The position numbers were made by a program, and so were the translations under genes. Shown here piece after piece: positions 39,043 through 39,794 of a DNA stretch of 39,794 bases. Each line of letters begins with the position of its first letter. Within the stretch, counting starts at the first letter, position 1. Origin of the DNA: an uncultured Eubacteriales bacterium (GTDB lineage Bacteria; Bacillota; Clostridia; Peptostreptococcales; Anaerovoracaceae); contig UQMQ01000006.1 of assembly GCA_900542245.1 (NCBI GenBank), positions 1-39,794 of the forward strand, read 5' to 3'. The notes under the pieces are model-generated. The model worked only from the letters and a program-made list of their open reading frames with translations. It made no database searches and was not told the origin of the DNA.

Positions 39043-39130
39043 GGGACAAAAGTGCGCATCACGAAATCAGAGATTTCTATGCACACATGGCGCTCACCCA
39101 TGAGCGACGTTCCGCAAGGTGCCTTTGTCG
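39043..39130 (+). repeat. Structured intergenic repeat, copy B
   Basis: GGGACAAAAG to CTTTGTC, 87 nt (39043-39129), same orientation as copy A. Hairpin 1 has GCAT...ATGC and GAAATC/GATTTC around AGA; hairpin 2 has CGCTCA/TGAGCG around CCCA. Unlike copies A and C it has no third hairpin downstream. It lies between the His-tailed protein gene and the ATPase fragment. Confidence 0.85.
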
Positions 39131-39149
39131 TCATCCCCTACCTTTGATT

Positions 39150-39644
39150 TTACTCAGCAAGCAGCCAGTCAATCAGATTCAGTGACTTTATGCCCTCGTA
39201 GGAATTGATGAAGCTTCGATCCATAGACAGGATGATTTTTTCGTAGTTATCTCCGATCATGCGCAATGGACGAAGCTCTCGTTCACGGGTCTCCGGAGAC
39301 TGCATACTCTCCGTTACTTGAATATATACCTTATCATTCGGTTTTTCCGCAACAAAGTCAACCTCCGTCTCTCCGACCTTTCCGATATATACCCGATAGT
39401 CACGGCGCAGCAGCTCTAAAAATACGATGTTCTCAAGGATATGACCGCGGTCTGCATCCCGGTAGCCCAATAGCAGATTACGAAAACCCATGTCGATGAT
39501 AAAGTTCTTCCCAAGTGTTTTGAGCAGCTGTTTTCCTTTTACATCATACCGACCGACAGAGAAGAACACAAATGCATTGCGAAGCATGGAAATATACTTC
39601 TCTACTGTTTTTCCTGCGATGTTCTTTTGCTTTCCGGTTTGCAT
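39150..39644 (-). pseudogene. Broken DUF4143-type ATPase, C-terminal fragment
   Basis: Proteins of this family have an AAA ATPase domain followed by a DUF4143 and a PD-(D/E)XK-like C-terminal region, 400 aa or more. Here only the C-terminal part is in frame (164 aa from the first ATG): KTVEKYISMLRNAFVFFSVGRYDVKGKQLL in parts, FIIDMGFRNLLLGYRDADRGHILENIVFLELLRRDY in parts, then the nuclease-like VYIGKVGETEVDFVAEK and YIQVTESM. Seven codons upstream the frame meets TAG. Beyond it, in the same frame, MESLRYRDLTDYLSFYDHV resembles the end of the ATPase domain of this family, with about 100 residues missing between. That suggests an internal deletion plus stop; the rest lies outside the window. 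Confidence 0.6.
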
Positions 39645-39794
39645 ATCACCCTCATTTGCAATCTATTTGCTGACATGATCGTAAAAAGAAAGGTAATCGG
39701 TCAGGTCACGGTAACGCAGAGATTCCATATTCATGTGAATGATCCGGGAATCCAAAATAATCAACAGTTTCGGGAATAGAAGTCTGAAACTTAT

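Noticed and set aside
19199..39130. CRISPR-like reading of the three structured repeats
   Set aside because: The copies are kilobases apart, in different orientations, with no spacers and no cas genes.

Overview
The window reads as chromosomal DNA of an endospore-forming, anaerobic member of the Clostridia (Bacillota) with moderate GC content. The reasons are a complete spoIIIA operon (AA to AH), an Asp23/YqhY-nusB-xseA-xseB-ispA-dxs-tlyA housekeeping run, the MEP isoprenoid enzyme Dxs, Gram-positive style ribosome binding sites and the oxygen-independent (cbi) cobalamin pathway. The genus cannot be fixed from the sequence alone. Apart from one gene at the left edge, every convincing gene is on the minus strand, so transcription runs from right to left.

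Layout from right to left. (i) 39794-38000: the tail of a broken DUF4143-type ATPase, a copy of a structured repeat, and a membrane-anchored protein of unknown function with a His-rich C-terminus. (ii) 37967-33637: spoIIIAA-AH, behind a good sigma-E-like promoter. SpoIIIAF (57 aa) and SpoIIIAG (121 aa) are unusually small. (iii) 33579-22892: a sigma-A promoter lying inside the spoIIIA terminator, followed by asp23, nusB, a TsaD-like paralogue, xseA, xseB, ispA, dxs, tlyA, a class I aminotransferase and mutS. (iv) 22841-1271: a cobalamin operon of about 21 kb with a near-consensus sigma-A promoter, a cobalamin riboswitch and an intrinsic terminator. (v) 98-1126 on the plus strand: an Rpn/PD-(D/E)XK nuclease gene convergent with the cobalamin operon.

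The cobalamin operon is the most interesting part. Its first three genes encode exported proteins: a CbiK-type cobaltochelatase with a signal peptide, a fibronectin-III protein, and a membrane-anchored protein carrying a degenerate copy of the transporter's substrate-binding domain. All three share a beta-rich domain that resembles a NEAT-type ligand-binding domain, four copies in total by eye. A lipoprotein-permease-ATPase importer of the BtuFCD/FecBCD class follows, then CbiD, L, F, G, H, a CobK-CbiE-CbiT triple fusion, CbiA, CbiB, CobD, CbiP and CbiC. The enzymes cover cobalt-precorrin synthesis through to adenosylcobinamide phosphate. Lower-ligand attachment genes (cobU, cobS, cobT) and the adenosyltransferase are not in the window. 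The set suggests a surface apparatus that captures a tetrapyrrole or corrinoid and may load or remove its metal outside the membrane, passes it to the importer, and is co-regulated with de novo synthesis by the B12 riboswitch.

A second non-coding signal is a family of three exactly 87-nt elements (19233-19319, 22359-22445, 39043-39129) with the same two-hairpin fold. Several base pairs change on both sides together, which argues that the structure is conserved.
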